Shown: positions 30,697 through 39,543 of the stretch, one piece after another
Numbering within the stretch: position 1 is the stretch's first letter
How the letters are laid out: each line of letters begins with the position of its first letter
Assembly (NCBI GenBank): GCA_905221085.1
Contig: CAJNBT010000009.1
Span: 1 to 64,000, forward strand
DNA length: 64,000 bases
Direction of reading: 5' to 3'
DNA from: a bacterium
Lineage (GTDB): Bacteria; Bacillota; Bacilli; Lactobacillales; Streptococcaceae
Position numbers and translations under genes: made by a program
The notes under the pieces: model-generated
What the model saw: the letters and a program-made list of their open reading frames with translations, nothing else
What the model was told of the DNA's origin: nothing
Databases searched by the model: none

Positions 30697-30725
30697 ATTG
30701 TAACATTATGATTTAAATATGTCAA
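30697..30725 (-). promoter_or_regulatory. Promoter of the DUF6287 lipoprotein gene
   Basis: Minus strand -35 TTGACA (30720-30725), 17-base spacer, -10 TACAAT (30697-30702) with TGT extension. Confidence 0.8.
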
Positions 30726-30789
30726 CAATTTATCTAAACTATTTTAAAAATCTTAAATACTTTAAATACATTTACTCCTCCTACTTTTC

Positions 30790-30797
30790 TATTCGTA
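30790..30797 (-). promoter_or_regulatory. Orphan cin-box (ComX/SigX promoter element)
   Basis: Minus strand carries TACGAATA, identical to the late-competence consensus. It is followed by AGGAGGAG and a 10-codon reading frame (30742-30774), then by the promoter of the lipoprotein gene. A competence-induced leader transcript into the lipoprotein gene is possible. Confidence 0.5.
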
Positions 30798-30856
30798 GTC
30801 TAATAGCAAAAACAAAAAAAATTCCTATTTTGAGTAATATTTTTAAATCACTCTTG

Positions 30857-30871
30857 TGTAATCGCTTGCAT
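30857..30871 (+). promoter_or_regulatory. cre-like site overlapping a -35
   Basis: TGTAATCGCTTGCAT matches TGNAANCGNWNNCAW throughout and covers the -35 of the small membrane protein gene. Confidence 0.45.
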
Positions 30872-30894
30872 CTTTAAGTACAAAGGAATATAAT
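30866..30894 (+). promoter_or_regulatory. Promoter of the small membrane protein gene
   Basis: -35 TTGCAT (30866-30871), 17-base spacer, -10 TATAAT (30889-30894). Confidence 0.75.
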
Positions 30895-30926
30895 AACATT
30901 GAAATAGATATAGGAGGTGTATTCTT

Positions 30927-31157
30927 ATGCTAAATAAGTATTTCAAGTATCTTCCTTGGTTGATTTTGGGAGCTATTGGCTCTTATCAATCAGCCACTTA
31001 CTATGCGCGAACTGCATTTGATGTCTTCTATCTGACTACAGTCTTTATGATTTTCTATATAGCTTTGTTATTTCTACACGAAAAATATCTCAAGTATCGA
31101 TACAAAGACTTTTTTACTCACGTGTTGAGCAATTCTAAAAAAGATAGTCATCCCTAA
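30927..31157 (+). CDS. Small two-helix membrane protein of unknown function
   Basis: A 76-residue protein with two hydrophobic segments (about 9-24 and 33-51) and a basic C-terminal tail (HEKYLKYRYKD ... SKKDS). I do not recognise a family. The gene looks real: it has a consensus promoter, a strong AGGAGG ribosome site 9 bases before the ATG, and a terminator downstream. The cre-like site over the -35 suggests carbon control. Confidence 0.7.
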   Translation: MLNKYFKYLPWLILGAIGSYQSATYYARTAFDVFYLTTVFMIFYIALLFLHEKYLKYRYKDFFTHVLSNSKKDSHP

Positions 31158-31196
31158 AAACAGTCGCAACAGCAATTTCATCTCATGACTGTAATT

Positions 31197-31232
31197 AAAG
31201 AGGTCAGGAACTTTGTCCCGACCTCGTTTTTT
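31197..31232. terminator. Bidirectional terminator
   Basis: GAGGTC ... GACCTC stem followed by TTTTTT on the plus strand and by TTTAATT on the minus strand; lies between two converging genes. Confidence 0.75.
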
Positions 31233-32004
31233 ATTTCAATCGATAGGTTTTTCTTGGTTTCTTTTTGGGCACTCGTTTGAGTCCAACTTCTTCTACATAC
31301 TCTCCGTATTTTACGAGAAAGTTATTACTGACGATTGGACGACCGGGGTTGATAAGATTGACCAGTTCAGTCCCTTCATAGACAGTGAACTCCTCCTCCA
31401 GCAGATAAAGGAAGGTCGGATTCCAGTCGAGGCGTCCTTGGATTCGTTTGATGGATTCTTGGATAATGGCATAATGGTCAAAAGCGAAGGCTTGCTCCTC
31501 CAACTCCACTCCCTCTAAGAAGCACTTGCCCGTCTGAAAATCGACATCTACAAAAACCACATCCTTGGCATCATCTCCTGCTTGAACAAGTTCTAATGCA
31601 CGACTAGGCAAATAAACCAAGTGGGCAATGGTCACTGTCCAGCCCCGTGGGTCACGGCCGGGAGTCGATACGGTCATCAATTGCTCAATTTTTTCCAAAG
31701 GAAGATCGAGATTGACTTCTTCTCTCACCTCACGCTGACAGGCATGTGCAGCATCTTCTCCCTTGTCCATAAAGCCTCCAACTAGCGCTAAACAATTTTG
31801 ATATGGATGAGCCTTGCGACGAATTAATAAGAGTTTGATCTTTCCTTCGACAAAGCAGTAGGCTACCATATCCACCGTCACACTTGGTTTTTCGTATTGA
31901 GGGAGTTCCTGCTTGTAGTACCAATCCAAAAACTCCTCCTGACTGGCATGAATTTCAAAATATTCTTTTTCCGTCATCCCTGCTGGAATCATCGTGTCCG
32001 TCAT
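31231..32004 (-). CDS. Nudix hydrolase with C-terminal winged helix (NrtR-like)
   Basis: A 257-residue protein. The Nudix box spans about 76-98 (GGFMDKGEDAAHACQREVRE, then EVN): the metal-binding REVREE is complete, so hydrolase activity is expected, probably on ADP-ribose or a related NAD product. The last 55 residues (FTVYEGTELVNLI ... GRPIVSNNFLVKYG ... KPRKTYRL) resemble the winged-helix DNA-binding domain of NrtR, the ADP-ribose-sensing regulator of NAD genes. Classic NrtR proteins have a decayed Nudix box; here it is intact, so it could be enzyme, regulator or both. It is the last gene of nadR-pnuC-nudix, one base after pnuC. Confidence 0.8.
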   Translation of the reverse strand: MTDTMIPAGMTEKEYFEIHASQEEFLDWYYKQELPQYEKPSVTVDMVAYCFVEGKIKLLLIRRKAHPYQNCLALVGGFMDKGEDAAHACQREVREEVNLDLPLEKIEQLMTVSTPGRDPRGWTVTIAHLVYLPSRALELVQAGDDAKDVVFVDVDFQTGKCFLEGVELEEQAFAFDHYAIIQESIKRIQGRLDWNPTFLYLLEEEFTVYEGTELVNLINPGRPIVSNNFLVKYGEYVEEVGLKRVPKKKPRKTYRLK

Positions 32005-32005
32005 T

Positions 32006-32785
32006 TTATGCCTCCTTACGAACTGCCTTGGTCCATTGGTACCAACCTACTAGACTATTGAGAGTGTAAACCCAGTACATCCCTTGGATATGGATATTTT
32101 CACCCCACCAGAGATAGATACTAAAGAGATTAGTTGCAATCCAGAAAATCCATTGCTCACGGTAGAGACGTGTCATCAAGAGCTGACCAACACCATTGGT
32201 CGCATCGGTAACACTATCACGGAAAGGGCGAGCACTATGGATACTTTGGTATGCCAAGCCCATACCAATCCAGATGATAGCAGTCAAAGCCAAGTACTTG
32301 AACCAATCAATAACAGATAATTTCTTAGCTTCAAAGTGAGATTCTTCTACTTTTCCTTGGTCATTAATACGGTTGGACAGCCAAGCATAGAGACCAATCG
32401 GCTGCATGACAAAGAAGTAAGCTGTCGTCAAAACTTCGCCATAAAAAGTCGCATTCATGGCCAAAACCAAATAGATAGCAGAGTTAATGGCCCCAAAAAG
32501 ATAATTGCTTGCACGCCCTTCTGCTACTAAGATAACACAGACAATCCCAGTCCAAGATGCAAACAAGCTCATCCAGTCATGACTTTCTGTATTTTGCGTG
32601 AATTCCAAGATCAAAGGAACACTTGACAGGACGATGAGATACAACCACTGGAAGAGACTACGGTCTACAAAGAGATCTTTCCAGAGCAGGTGCATGATTC
32701 CTGCAAAACCGATCTTGCGGGCTTCTGCATGGACATTTTTAAAGTTTTCGATAAATTGTTTAGTTTTTTCAGTTAGTTTTTTCAT
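32006..32785 (-). CDS. pnuC: Nicotinamide riboside transporter PnuC
   Basis: A 259-residue membrane protein with about 7 helices of the PnuC family, carrying nicotinamide riboside into the cell by facilitated diffusion coupled to its phosphorylation. The first 40 residues form a charged N-terminal helix, common in streptococcal PnuC. Gene order nadR-pnuC with a 9-base gap fits: NadR provides the riboside kinase that traps the substrate. Confidence 0.9.
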   Translation of the reverse strand: MKKLTEKTKQFIENFKNVHAEARKIGFAGIMHLLWKDLFVDRSLFQWLYLIVLSSVPLILEFTQNTESHDWMSLFASWTGIVCVILVAEGRASNYLFGAINSAIYLVLAMNATFYGEVLTTAYFFVMQPIGLYAWLSNRINDQGKVEESHFEAKKLSVIDWFKYLALTAIIWIGMGLAYQSIHSARPFRDSVTDATNGVGQLLMTRLYREQWIFWIATNLFSIYLWWGENIHIQGMYWVYTLNSLVGWYQWTKAVRKEA

Positions 32786-32794
32786 AATTTTCTC

Positions 32795-33853
32795 CTAATC
32801 TACTTGGTAAATGGCATCAATAGCCGCTTTTGCTGCTTCATAATTTCCTAGGTAATCCTCAGCTAGATAAACTAGTGGAATGTTTGCTAAGTAGCGCTCC
32901 CTCATCTGATCCAAATGCTGGGAAAAACTATGACGAATATGGTCTTCTGCCATGGTCATATCTCTAAACCCGTCATTGACATAGGATCCGACAGGCTGCA
33001 CAAAGAGAATCAAGTCCCATTTTTCCTTAGCCAAGATTGAGACAAAGAGATTGTCAAATGTTTCTCCTGATAGGTCCTCTTGATCCTCAGTCTCCATGTA
33101 ATAATCATAGTAGCCCTTGGTTACCAAAGAGTTTGTATCTGCTATCACCAGGCCTCGATTGGCATTACTGTCAATTAACTTAGAGGTCTGGTCATACTGC
33201 CCCAACAGGATATAATAGTAATCTTTTGGAGTCAATTCATCGTCGCGGACATTGTTTTTGATCTGGTATTCACGCGCGTATTCCAGACTAACGGGCGCAT
33301 CGTAATACCTAGCCAGATCCTTGGCCAGAGTGGTCTTCCCATTGCTGGCACTTCCCATAATCAACACTTTCTTTGTAAACTGACGTCGGAAGGACTGAGC
33401 AATATATTTCCAATATTTGCTTGGATTCTCTCGAATCATAGTCGCTGAGATACCAAACTTTCTTTCTTGCAAGACAGTCTCAAAGCCACGATTAGATAAT
33501 TCCTGCTGGTAGTCTACCTCTCCCACAAAGAAGAGTAGTTCTTGCTGAGTTTCATCATAGGAAATCTCTGCAAACATCTGATTCAACCACTCCTGCCAGC
33601 CCATAGGGTAACGAGGAAGATTGGTCTCATCTAACTTACAAACCGAGGTCAACTCGTCATCACGAAAAGCCTCTCGTATATAGCGAAATCTCTTTTGAAG
33701 CGTTAAGCCTACCTGCCCCCCTCGGTCTCCCTCATAGCCTGAAACGACAACCCAGACCTGGTCACACTGCCGCTTGGCTCGCTGGATTAGATCGATATGA
33801 CCTTGATGAAGCGGAGCAAAGGTTCCAAATACCACTGCTGTTTTCTTTTTCAT
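32795..33853 (-). CDS. nadR: Bifunctional NadR: NMN adenylyltransferase / nicotinamide riboside kinase
   Basis: A 352-residue two-domain enzyme. The N-terminal nucleotidyltransferase has FAPLHQGHIDL (HxGH type, about 12-22) and ISATMIREN (about 130-138). The C-terminal kinase has a P-loop GSASNGKTT (about 167-175). It lacks the N-terminal DNA-binding domain of E. coli NadR, so it acts only as an enzyme converting nicotinamide riboside to NMN and NAD. First gene of the operon, with a consensus promoter upstream. Confidence 0.93.
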   Translation of the reverse strand: MKKKTAVVFGTFAPLHQGHIDLIQRAKRQCDQVWVVVSGYEGDRGGQVGLTLQKRFRYIREAFRDDELTSVCKLDETNLPRYPMGWQEWLNQMFAEISYDETQQELLFFVGEVDYQQELSNRGFETVLQERKFGISATMIRENPSKYWKYIAQSFRRQFTKKVLIMGSASNGKTTLAKDLARYYDAPVSLEYAREYQIKNNVRDDELTPKDYYYILLGQYDQTSKLIDSNANRGLVIADTNSLVTKGYYDYYMETEDQEDLSGETFDNLFVSILAKEKWDLILFVQPVGSYVNDGFRDMTMAEDHIRHSFSQHLDQMRERYLANIPLVYLAEDYLGNYEAAKAAIDAIYQVD

Positions 33854-33903
33854 AAACGTATAGCCTTTTTATATTTTTCGATATTTTCATTATCTATGTT
33901 TTT

Positions 33904-33931
33904 ATTATAAACTATATTTTTATTTCGTCAA
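33904..33931 (-). promoter_or_regulatory. Promoter of nadR-pnuC-nudix
   Basis: Minus strand -35 TTGACG (33926-33931), 16-base spacer, -10 TATAAT (33904-33909). Confidence 0.75.
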
Positions 33932-33963
33932 TAGATTTTTATTATTTTTTATAAAAAAGTAGC

Positions 33964-33996
33964 AAAAAAGAGAATCAAGATTGCTCCTGATTCTCC
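33964..33996 (-). terminator. Terminator after clpC
   Basis: Minus strand GAGAATCA ... TGATTCTC stem followed by TTTTTT. Confidence 0.8.
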
Positions 33997-34000
33997 ATTT

Positions 34001-36433
34001 TTATGCAATATCAAATTTTAACTGGCCTGCTTTAACACCAATCTTAAGTGTGCTGCCTGCCACTAATTCTCCCTTGAGAAGAAGTTCTGCTAACTTATCT
34101 TCCACTTCTGTTTGCAGGATTCTGCGAAGTGGACGAGCTCCCATCTCTGGGTCATATCCTTGATTGGCCAACAATTTCAGTGCAGAAGCTTGCAATTTCA
34201 AGTCAATGCCTTTTTCAGCCAAACTTGCCACTAAAGGTTTAACCATAATCTTCACCACTTCCTGCATATGGTCGCTAGACAGGCTATGGAAGACCACCTT
34301 TTCATCAATACGGTTGATAAACTCAGGTCTATAAGCCTTTTTCAGCTCTTCGAACATGCGTTTTTCCATATTTTCCTGGTCAAAACGGATATCCTTAGCT
34401 CCAAATCCAACGGTCTTGTCATCACGAAGAGCTGTCGCACCAAGGTTTGACGTCATGATGATAATGGTATTTGAAAAGTCAACCTTGCGTCCCTTACTAT
34501 CTGTCAAGACACCGTCATCCAAGACCTGCAAGAGAACATTAAAAATGTCTGGGTGGGCCTTCTCTACTTCGTCAAAGAGGAGAACGGAATAGGGTTTGTT
34601 GCGAACCTTCTCGGTCAACTCCCCACCTTCTTCATAACCCACATAGCCCGGAGGAGCTCCATTGAGACGGCTGGCTGCAAATTTCTCCATATATTCACTC
34701 ATATCAAAGCGGATAAGGGCTGATTCGTCATCAAAAAGAACTTCTGCCAAAGCCTTGACTAATTCGGTCTTACCGACACCTGTAGGCCCTAGGAACATAA
34801 AGGAACCAATCGGACGCTTGTGACTGCGAATCCCTGACTGGTTGCGACGAATGGCACGGCTAATGCTTGAAACAGCTTGATCTTGACCGATGACACGTTT
34901 GTGCAGTTCAGCTTCCAAGTTTAAGTATTTCTTAGCATCAGTCTGAGTCAGTTTTTGAACGGGGATACCTGACAAGCGACTCAAGGTGGTCAAAATATCA
35001 GACTCTGTCACCAAGTCTTTATAGACAAGCACTTCCTCTTCTTTTGCAATTAGCTGGGCTGCTTGTTTCCACTTGCCATCCATCAAAGCCTTATCAGCTG
35101 GACTCAAGCCAGAATCGTCTGCTTTCACATGCTTTGACTTATTTTGCACTGTTGCTGCTGCTTCGTCCAAGAGATCGATAGCAGAGTCTGGCAAATGGCG
35201 ACTAGTCAAGTAACGATGAGCCATCTTGACGGCTGTTTCAACCGCTTCATCTGTGATTTGTACACGGTGATGTTTCTCATAAGTCGCCTTCAAACCTTGT
35301 AAAATGGTCATGCTGTCTGCCACACTTGGCTCTTCAATCGTTACTTTGGCGAAACGACGAGAAAGGGCCGCATCTTTTTCGATGTGTTTTTGGTATTCTT
35401 CCTGAGTGGTAGCACCAACCGTTCTCAAAGTTCCACGCGCCAAGGCTGGCTTCAAGATATTAGCTGCATCCAGAGTTGAGTCAATCCCACTACCAGAACC
35501 CATGATTGTGTGAAGTTCATCGATAAAGAGGATGACTTGACCATCTTCTTCAATATCCTTGATGATATTGTTCATGCGTTCTTCAAAGTCACCACGGAAG
35601 CGTGTCCCTGCAACAACGTTCATCAAATCAAGCTCTAACACGCGCATCTTAGCCATTTCTGCAGGTACATCACCACTAGCAATACGCTGAGCGAGACCAA
35701 GCGCCAAGGCTGTTTTCCCGACACCAGCATCCCCAACCAAGACAGGATTGTTCTTGGTCTTTCGACTCAAGATTTGAATCATACGCGAGATTTCCTTGTC
35801 CCGACCGATAACTGGCTCTAACTTGCCAGAACGCGCTTGATCTGTCAAATCATGCGTATAGTCCTCAAGACCACCACTAGGAGTCTGCGGCATGCCCATC
35901 ATATTGGCCATAGAATTTTGCTTGTCAGCCACTGTACGATGACGTTGGCGTAAAGCTTTAAGGTCTTCACGAGTCCAACCTGCCCGTTCTTCTAAATTTC
36001 GACGAAGGCCAGCAATCTTGACCTGATCTTTCTTGTCTTCATAAGAAAAACCAGCCCTCTCCAAGATACGAGTCGCCAAGGCATTTCCATCATGCAAAAT
36101 CGCATAGAGGACATGCTCCGTCCCTAGCACCTTAGCATGGACCACTGACGCTACATACTCTGATTCATCAAAAAGAACCTGCAAACGATGGGAAAACGGC
36201 AACTCCGTAAAAGTTTCATCTTGACTGTAGTCCGTTTCAGTCAGTTCCAAAGCGACCTCTTCTAAACGGTCCATCTCATATGGATAATCATTTAAAGTTG
36301 CCCCTGCCACACTATAACTGTGATTGGACATGGCAATCAACAAGTGCCAAGACTCTAGATAACGAGCTCCAAAATGGCCAGCAACCATGTAGGCACTTTC
36401 GATACATTCATTCAATGCTTTTGAATAGTTCAT
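34001..36433 (-). CDS. clpC: ATP-dependent Clp protease ATPase subunit ClpC
   Basis: An 810-residue class I Clp ATPase. It has the N-terminal double Clp-N repeat (about 1-140), first AAA module with GDAGVGKTA, a middle domain with coiled-coil (about 400-450), second AAA module with GPTGVGKTE (about 535), and a C-terminal D2-small domain. Unfolds substrates for ClpP. Second gene of the ctsR-clpC operon, starting one base after the ctsR stop; heat-shock control by CtsR. Confidence 0.95.
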   Translation of the reverse strand: MNYSKALNECIESAYMVAGHFGARYLESWHLLIAMSNHSYSVAGATLNDYPYEMDRLEEVALELTETDYSQDETFTELPFSHRLQVLFDESEYVASVVHAKVLGTEHVLYAILHDGNALATRILERAGFSYEDKKDQVKIAGLRRNLEERAGWTREDLKALRQRHRTVADKQNSMANMMGMPQTPSGGLEDYTHDLTDQARSGKLEPVIGRDKEISRMIQILSRKTKNNPVLVGDAGVGKTALALGLAQRIASGDVPAEMAKMRVLELDLMNVVAGTRFRGDFEERMNNIIKDIEEDGQVILFIDELHTIMGSGSGIDSTLDAANILKPALARGTLRTVGATTQEEYQKHIEKDAALSRRFAKVTIEEPSVADSMTILQGLKATYEKHHRVQITDEAVETAVKMAHRYLTSRHLPDSAIDLLDEAAATVQNKSKHVKADDSGLSPADKALMDGKWKQAAQLIAKEEEVLVYKDLVTESDILTTLSRLSGIPVQKLTQTDAKKYLNLEAELHKRVIGQDQAVSSISRAIRRNQSGIRSHKRPIGSFMFLGPTGVGKTELVKALAEVLFDDESALIRFDMSEYMEKFAASRLNGAPPGYVGYEEGGELTEKVRNKPYSVLLFDEVEKAHPDIFNVLLQVLDDGVLTDSKGRKVDFSNTIIIMTSNLGATALRDDKTVGFGAKDIRFDQENMEKRMFEELKKAYRPEFINRIDEKVVFHSLSSDHMQEVVKIMVKPLVASLAEKGIDLKLQASALKLLANQGYDPEMGARPLRRILQTEVEDKLAELLLKGELVAGSTLKIGVKAGQLKFDIA

Positions 36434-36434
36434 C

Positions 36435-36893
36435 TTACTTCCCTTTTCTATCTACCTCTTGTATGACCTGTCGTAGCATGTTTGCACGAACAACTGGAGC
36501 TTCTTCTCCTAGAACGCGATCCAAAGCTACTGATACTAGCAAATTCATCTCCTGCTTGGTCATCAATTCCTGCTCAACCAAAAGCTGCAGAATATCCTCA
36601 TAAATTTCTTGACTGACCCGCTCACCAATCGAGTAAAGCAAATCGCGGAGCATTTCATGATGACTAGAAAACTCAATCCTTCCTATACGAATGTATCCTC
36701 CGCCACCACGCTTACTTTCAACCAAGTAGCCTCTACTTTCCGTAAAGCGTGTCTTGATCACATAGTTGATCTGACTAGGAACAACCTGAAAGGTATCTGC
36801 CAACTGACTCCGTTGCAATTCCACAATACCAGATTGATCTAAAATCGCCTTGATGTAGGCCTCAATATGATCCGATGTATTTTTAAATCTCAT
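36435..36893 (-). CDS. ctsR: Heat-shock repressor CtsR
   Basis: A 152-residue class III stress repressor. The winged helix-turn-helix is in the first 70 residues (SQLADTFQVVPSQINYVIKTRFT) with the glycine-rich wing SKRGGGGYIRI (about 60-70) that acts as the heat sensor. It represses its own operon through the CtsR box at the transcription start. Confidence 0.95.
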   Translation of the reverse strand: MRFKNTSDHIEAYIKAILDQSGIVELQRSQLADTFQVVPSQINYVIKTRFTESRGYLVESKRGGGGYIRIGRIEFSSHHEMLRDLLYSIGERVSQEIYEDILQLLVEQELMTKQEMNLLVSVALDRVLGEEAPVVRANMLRQVIQEVDRKGK

Positions 36894-36918
36894 TACAAAC
36901 CCACCTCTCTCTTTAAAC

Positions 36919-36941
36919 CTTGACTATCTTTGACTATTATA
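36919..36941 (-). promoter_or_regulatory. ctsR promoter -10 with CtsR operator
   Basis: Minus strand TATAAT (36936-36941) runs straight into AGTCAAAGATAGTCAAG (36919-36935), which matches the CtsR heptad repeat RGTCAAANANRGTCAAA at 16 of 17 positions. Confidence 0.88.
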
Positions 36942-36963
36942 CCGAAATTTTCTTATTTTTAAA

Positions 36964-37008
36964 AGAAAAAGGGCGTCGGTAAAGGATAATCTTCACCAAC
37001 TCCCTATT
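36964..37008 (-). terminator. Terminator of the thiamine-precursor transporter operon
   Basis: Minus strand AGGGAGTTGGT ... ACCGACGCCCT imperfect stem followed by TTTTTC. Confidence 0.65.
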
Positions 37009-37011
37009 TTT

Positions 37012-37740
37012 CTACTTATCTAAGCCTAATTCTGCCAAGATTTGACGTTTGTAGGCAATCTTTTGGACTTCCTTGTCCTCATCTCCAGACCAATCTAGTT
37101 TAATTTCTGAAACAATCTGCCCAGGGCGATTTTTCAAGATATAGATGCGGTCGCTGAGATTGAGTGCCTCCTCGATACTGTGAGTAATAATCAAGGTTGT
37201 TAGCTGCAACTGCTTATGAATCTCCAAATACCAAGCGTGGAGTTCCATCTTGGTCATCTCATCCAAGGCACTAAAGGCCTCATCCAAGAGAAAGAGCTTG
37301 TGCCCGAAAAGGTAAGTTCGAAGCAAGGCTACACGCTGGCGCATCCCGCCACTAAGTTCATGAGGGTATTTATCTCGTACAGCTGTCAACTGGAAGGTCG
37401 CAAGGATTTCATCCGCGCGAGCAATAGCTTCAGCCTTATCCTCTTTTTGAATCAAGAGGGGCAGGATGATATTGCCAAGCACCGTCTTGTGCTCCAAGAG
37501 TAGATCCTTTTGCAACATATAACTCACGCGCCCCTTGGGATTTTCTTCCCCATCAAGGACGATTCTCCCTGACTGAACTTCTAAAATCCCAGCAATTAAG
37601 TTGAAAAGCGTAGTCTTACCAACACCACTTGGGCCTAGGATAGAAACCACTTCACCTGAAGTCACTTTCAGATTGATGTCCTCTAAAATCCTCTCCTGAC
37701 CATAAGCATAACTGACGTGTTCTAGTCTAATTTCTGTCAT
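37012..37740 (-). CDS. ABC transporter ATPase, thiamine precursor uptake
   Basis: A 242-residue ATPase of the nitrate/taurine/thiamine-precursor group. Walker A GPSGVGKTT (about 36-44), signature LSGGMRQRV, Walker B LFLLDEAF. The start shares a base with the stop of the binding-protein gene (TAATG). Last of four genes under a TPP riboswitch, so its substrate is thiamine or a pyrimidine precursor; it corresponds to ThiZ-type subunits. Confidence 0.88.
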   Translation of the reverse strand: MTEIRLEHVSYAYGQERILEDINLKVTSGEVVSILGPSGVGKTTLFNLIAGILEVQSGRIVLDGEENPKGRVSYMLQKDLLLEHKTVLGNIILPLLIQKEDKAEAIARADEILATFQLTAVRDKYPHELSGGMRQRVALLRTYLFGHKLFLLDEAFSALDEMTKMELHAWYLEIHKQLQLTTLIITHSIEEALNLSDRIYILKNRPGQIVSEIKLDWSGDEDKEVQKIAYKRQILAELGLDK

Positions 37741-38747
37741 TATTTCACAAAATCGTTAGTGAAGCCTTTGTCTGTCAAGTCTTCTTTGAGGATACCATTT
37801 TCTTTGTCCCATTTGTAGAAGGCATTCCAGCGAGCTGCGTCAAATTGACCCCATTTTTCCTTGTCGCTTGCGTATTCTTTTGACAAGTATTTTTGAGATT
37901 CGATGACAAAGTCACGTTTTTCCTTGAGTTCAGGTGCATTCTTAATCAAGATATCCGCAGCTTCTTCTGGGTATTCCATAGCGTATTGGTAACCTTTTTT
38001 GATAGCTTGGATGACTTTACGAGCTTCTTCTTTGTTATCTTTAAGGTAGTCGTTGTTTGCGATGATTACTGGTGAATAGTAGTCAAACTCCTTGACGTAG
38101 TCTTTCAAGTACATGAAGTTAGCATCTACTCCTTGAGATTTTGCAAGAATTCCATCCCATCCATAGTAAATCCAAGCAGTATCAAAGACTCCATTGGCAA
38201 TCGGTGTGATCGAGTTTGAATCGTTATTTGGTACTTTTTCAACTTTTTCAAAATCTCCACCTTGAGATTCTACCAAGGTTTTCAACATAGCAAGTTCAGT
38301 TGGGTCATTCCAAGTTCCGTATTTCTTACCAACCAAGTCCTTTGGACTAGCTACATTGTCAGATTTACGAGAGATAATTCCTGATGTATTGTGTTCAACA
38401 ATAGCTGCAACGGCAGTGATTCCTGCGCCTTTTTCCAATTTCTTAGCCATGTAGTCTTGGAAATACACTGCAAATGGTGCCTTTCCGTTGATAACCAAGT
38501 CAGAAGAACTTTCTTCTGGTGGCAATTTCAAATCAACATCCACTCCAGCTTCTTTGAAATAACCTTTTTCCTTGGCAACATAAAGCCCTGTGTGGTTGGT
38601 ATTTGGTGTCCAGTCTAGGATAAAGTCAATCTTCTTGAGTTCTGCCTCTTTGTTGTCCTTAGAAGCAGTTCCTTGACCACAAGCTACAAGCACAACAGCT
38701 ACAAGAGCTGTTAAAACAGTTAAAAACACTTTCCATGTTTTCTTCAT
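37740..38747 (-). CDS. Solute-binding lipoprotein for thiamine precursor (NMT1/ThiY-like)
   Basis: A 335-residue lipoprotein with lipobox LVAC (Cys24). It belongs to the NMT1/ThiY family (DFILDWTPNTNHTGLYVAKEKGYF near the N-terminus), which bind hydroxymethylpyrimidine-type thiamine precursors. The start at 38747 is chosen for its AGAGGAAA ribosome site and because it opens the signal peptide; an upstream in-frame start would run into the permease gene. Confidence 0.88.
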   Translation of the reverse strand: MKKTWKVFLTVLTALVAVVLVACGQGTASKDNKEAELKKIDFILDWTPNTNHTGLYVAKEKGYFKEAGVDVDLKLPPEESSSDLVINGKAPFAVYFQDYMAKKLEKGAGITAVAAIVEHNTSGIISRKSDNVASPKDLVGKKYGTWNDPTELAMLKTLVESQGGDFEKVEKVPNNDSNSITPIANGVFDTAWIYYGWDGILAKSQGVDANFMYLKDYVKEFDYYSPVIIANNDYLKDNKEEARKVIQAIKKGYQYAMEYPEEAADILIKNAPELKEKRDFVIESQKYLSKEYASDKEKWGQFDAARWNAFYKWDKENGILKEDLTDKGFTNDFVK

Positions 38748-38784
38748 TTCAATTTCCTCTTTTCTTTTTTGAAACATTCTAATT

Positions 38785-39543
38785 CTACGAACGTTTCCAT
38801 TTAATAACATATTTTTCACTGACATCAACCAGCTTCATACCCAAAAGGCTGATAATCGATACCAGAATAATAATAGCAAACATGGTATCATACTGAAACA
38901 GTTTCTTGGACTGAATCATGTAGACACCTAGACCCTCAAAGCCTCCCAACCACTCAGATACCACTGTTGTGATAAAGGCGTAGGAGACACTGACCCTCAG
39001 ACCTGCATAAAAGTAAGGCAGGCTGACTGGAATTTTAAAATGCCACAGGATTTGCCAAGACTTGGCCCGCATCAGACTAAACAAGGTCAGCATATCCTTG
39101 TCACAATGCCTAAAACCGTCCAAAATGCTGACGATGATGGGGAAGGTTGTCGTTAAGATAATCAAGACAATCTTGGGCAAAATCCCATAACCTAGCCACA
39201 AGACTAGAATAGGAGCTATTGCAATGGTCGGAATGGTCTGGACGACCACCATCATTGGGTAAATCAAGTCATTGAGCCAAGTCAAACTATCCATAAGTAC
39301 AGCCATGAGACAGGCAATCAACACTCCCAAAATTAGACCTAGCAAAGCCACTCTCAAGGTCGCCCAGCTATGGTGCCAAAGAAATTCTCTGTCACGAACA
39401 AAGGCCTGAAAAATTTCAAAAGGTGTCGGCAGGATAAACTTAGGGAGAAGTTTAAGAAAACCTGCTAACTGCCAGATTGACAAGACCCCCAGAAAACCCA
39501 ATAGACTAATGTGTCGTCTCAGTATACTTTTCAAGTTTCTCAT
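38785..39543 (-). CDS. ABC transporter permease, thiamine precursor uptake
   Basis: A 252-residue permease with six membrane segments of the SsuC/TauC/ThiX type. The EAA-like loop is around residues 155-175 (SLMRAKSWQILWHFKIPVS). It overlaps the end of the small thiamine-binding-protein gene by about 38 bases. An in-frame TTG one codon earlier (39546) may be used instead, being closer to the GGAG. Confidence 0.87.
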   Translation of the reverse strand: MRNLKSILRRHISLLGFLGVLSIWQLAGFLKLLPKFILPTPFEIFQAFVRDREFLWHHSWATLRVALLGLILGVLIACLMAVLMDSLTWLNDLIYPMMVVVQTIPTIAIAPILVLWLGYGILPKIVLIILTTTFPIIVSILDGFRHCDKDMLTLFSLMRAKSWQILWHFKIPVSLPYFYAGLRVSVSYAFITTVVSEWLGGFEGLGVYMIQSKKLFQYDTMFAIIILVSIISLLGMKLVDVSEKYVIKWKRS

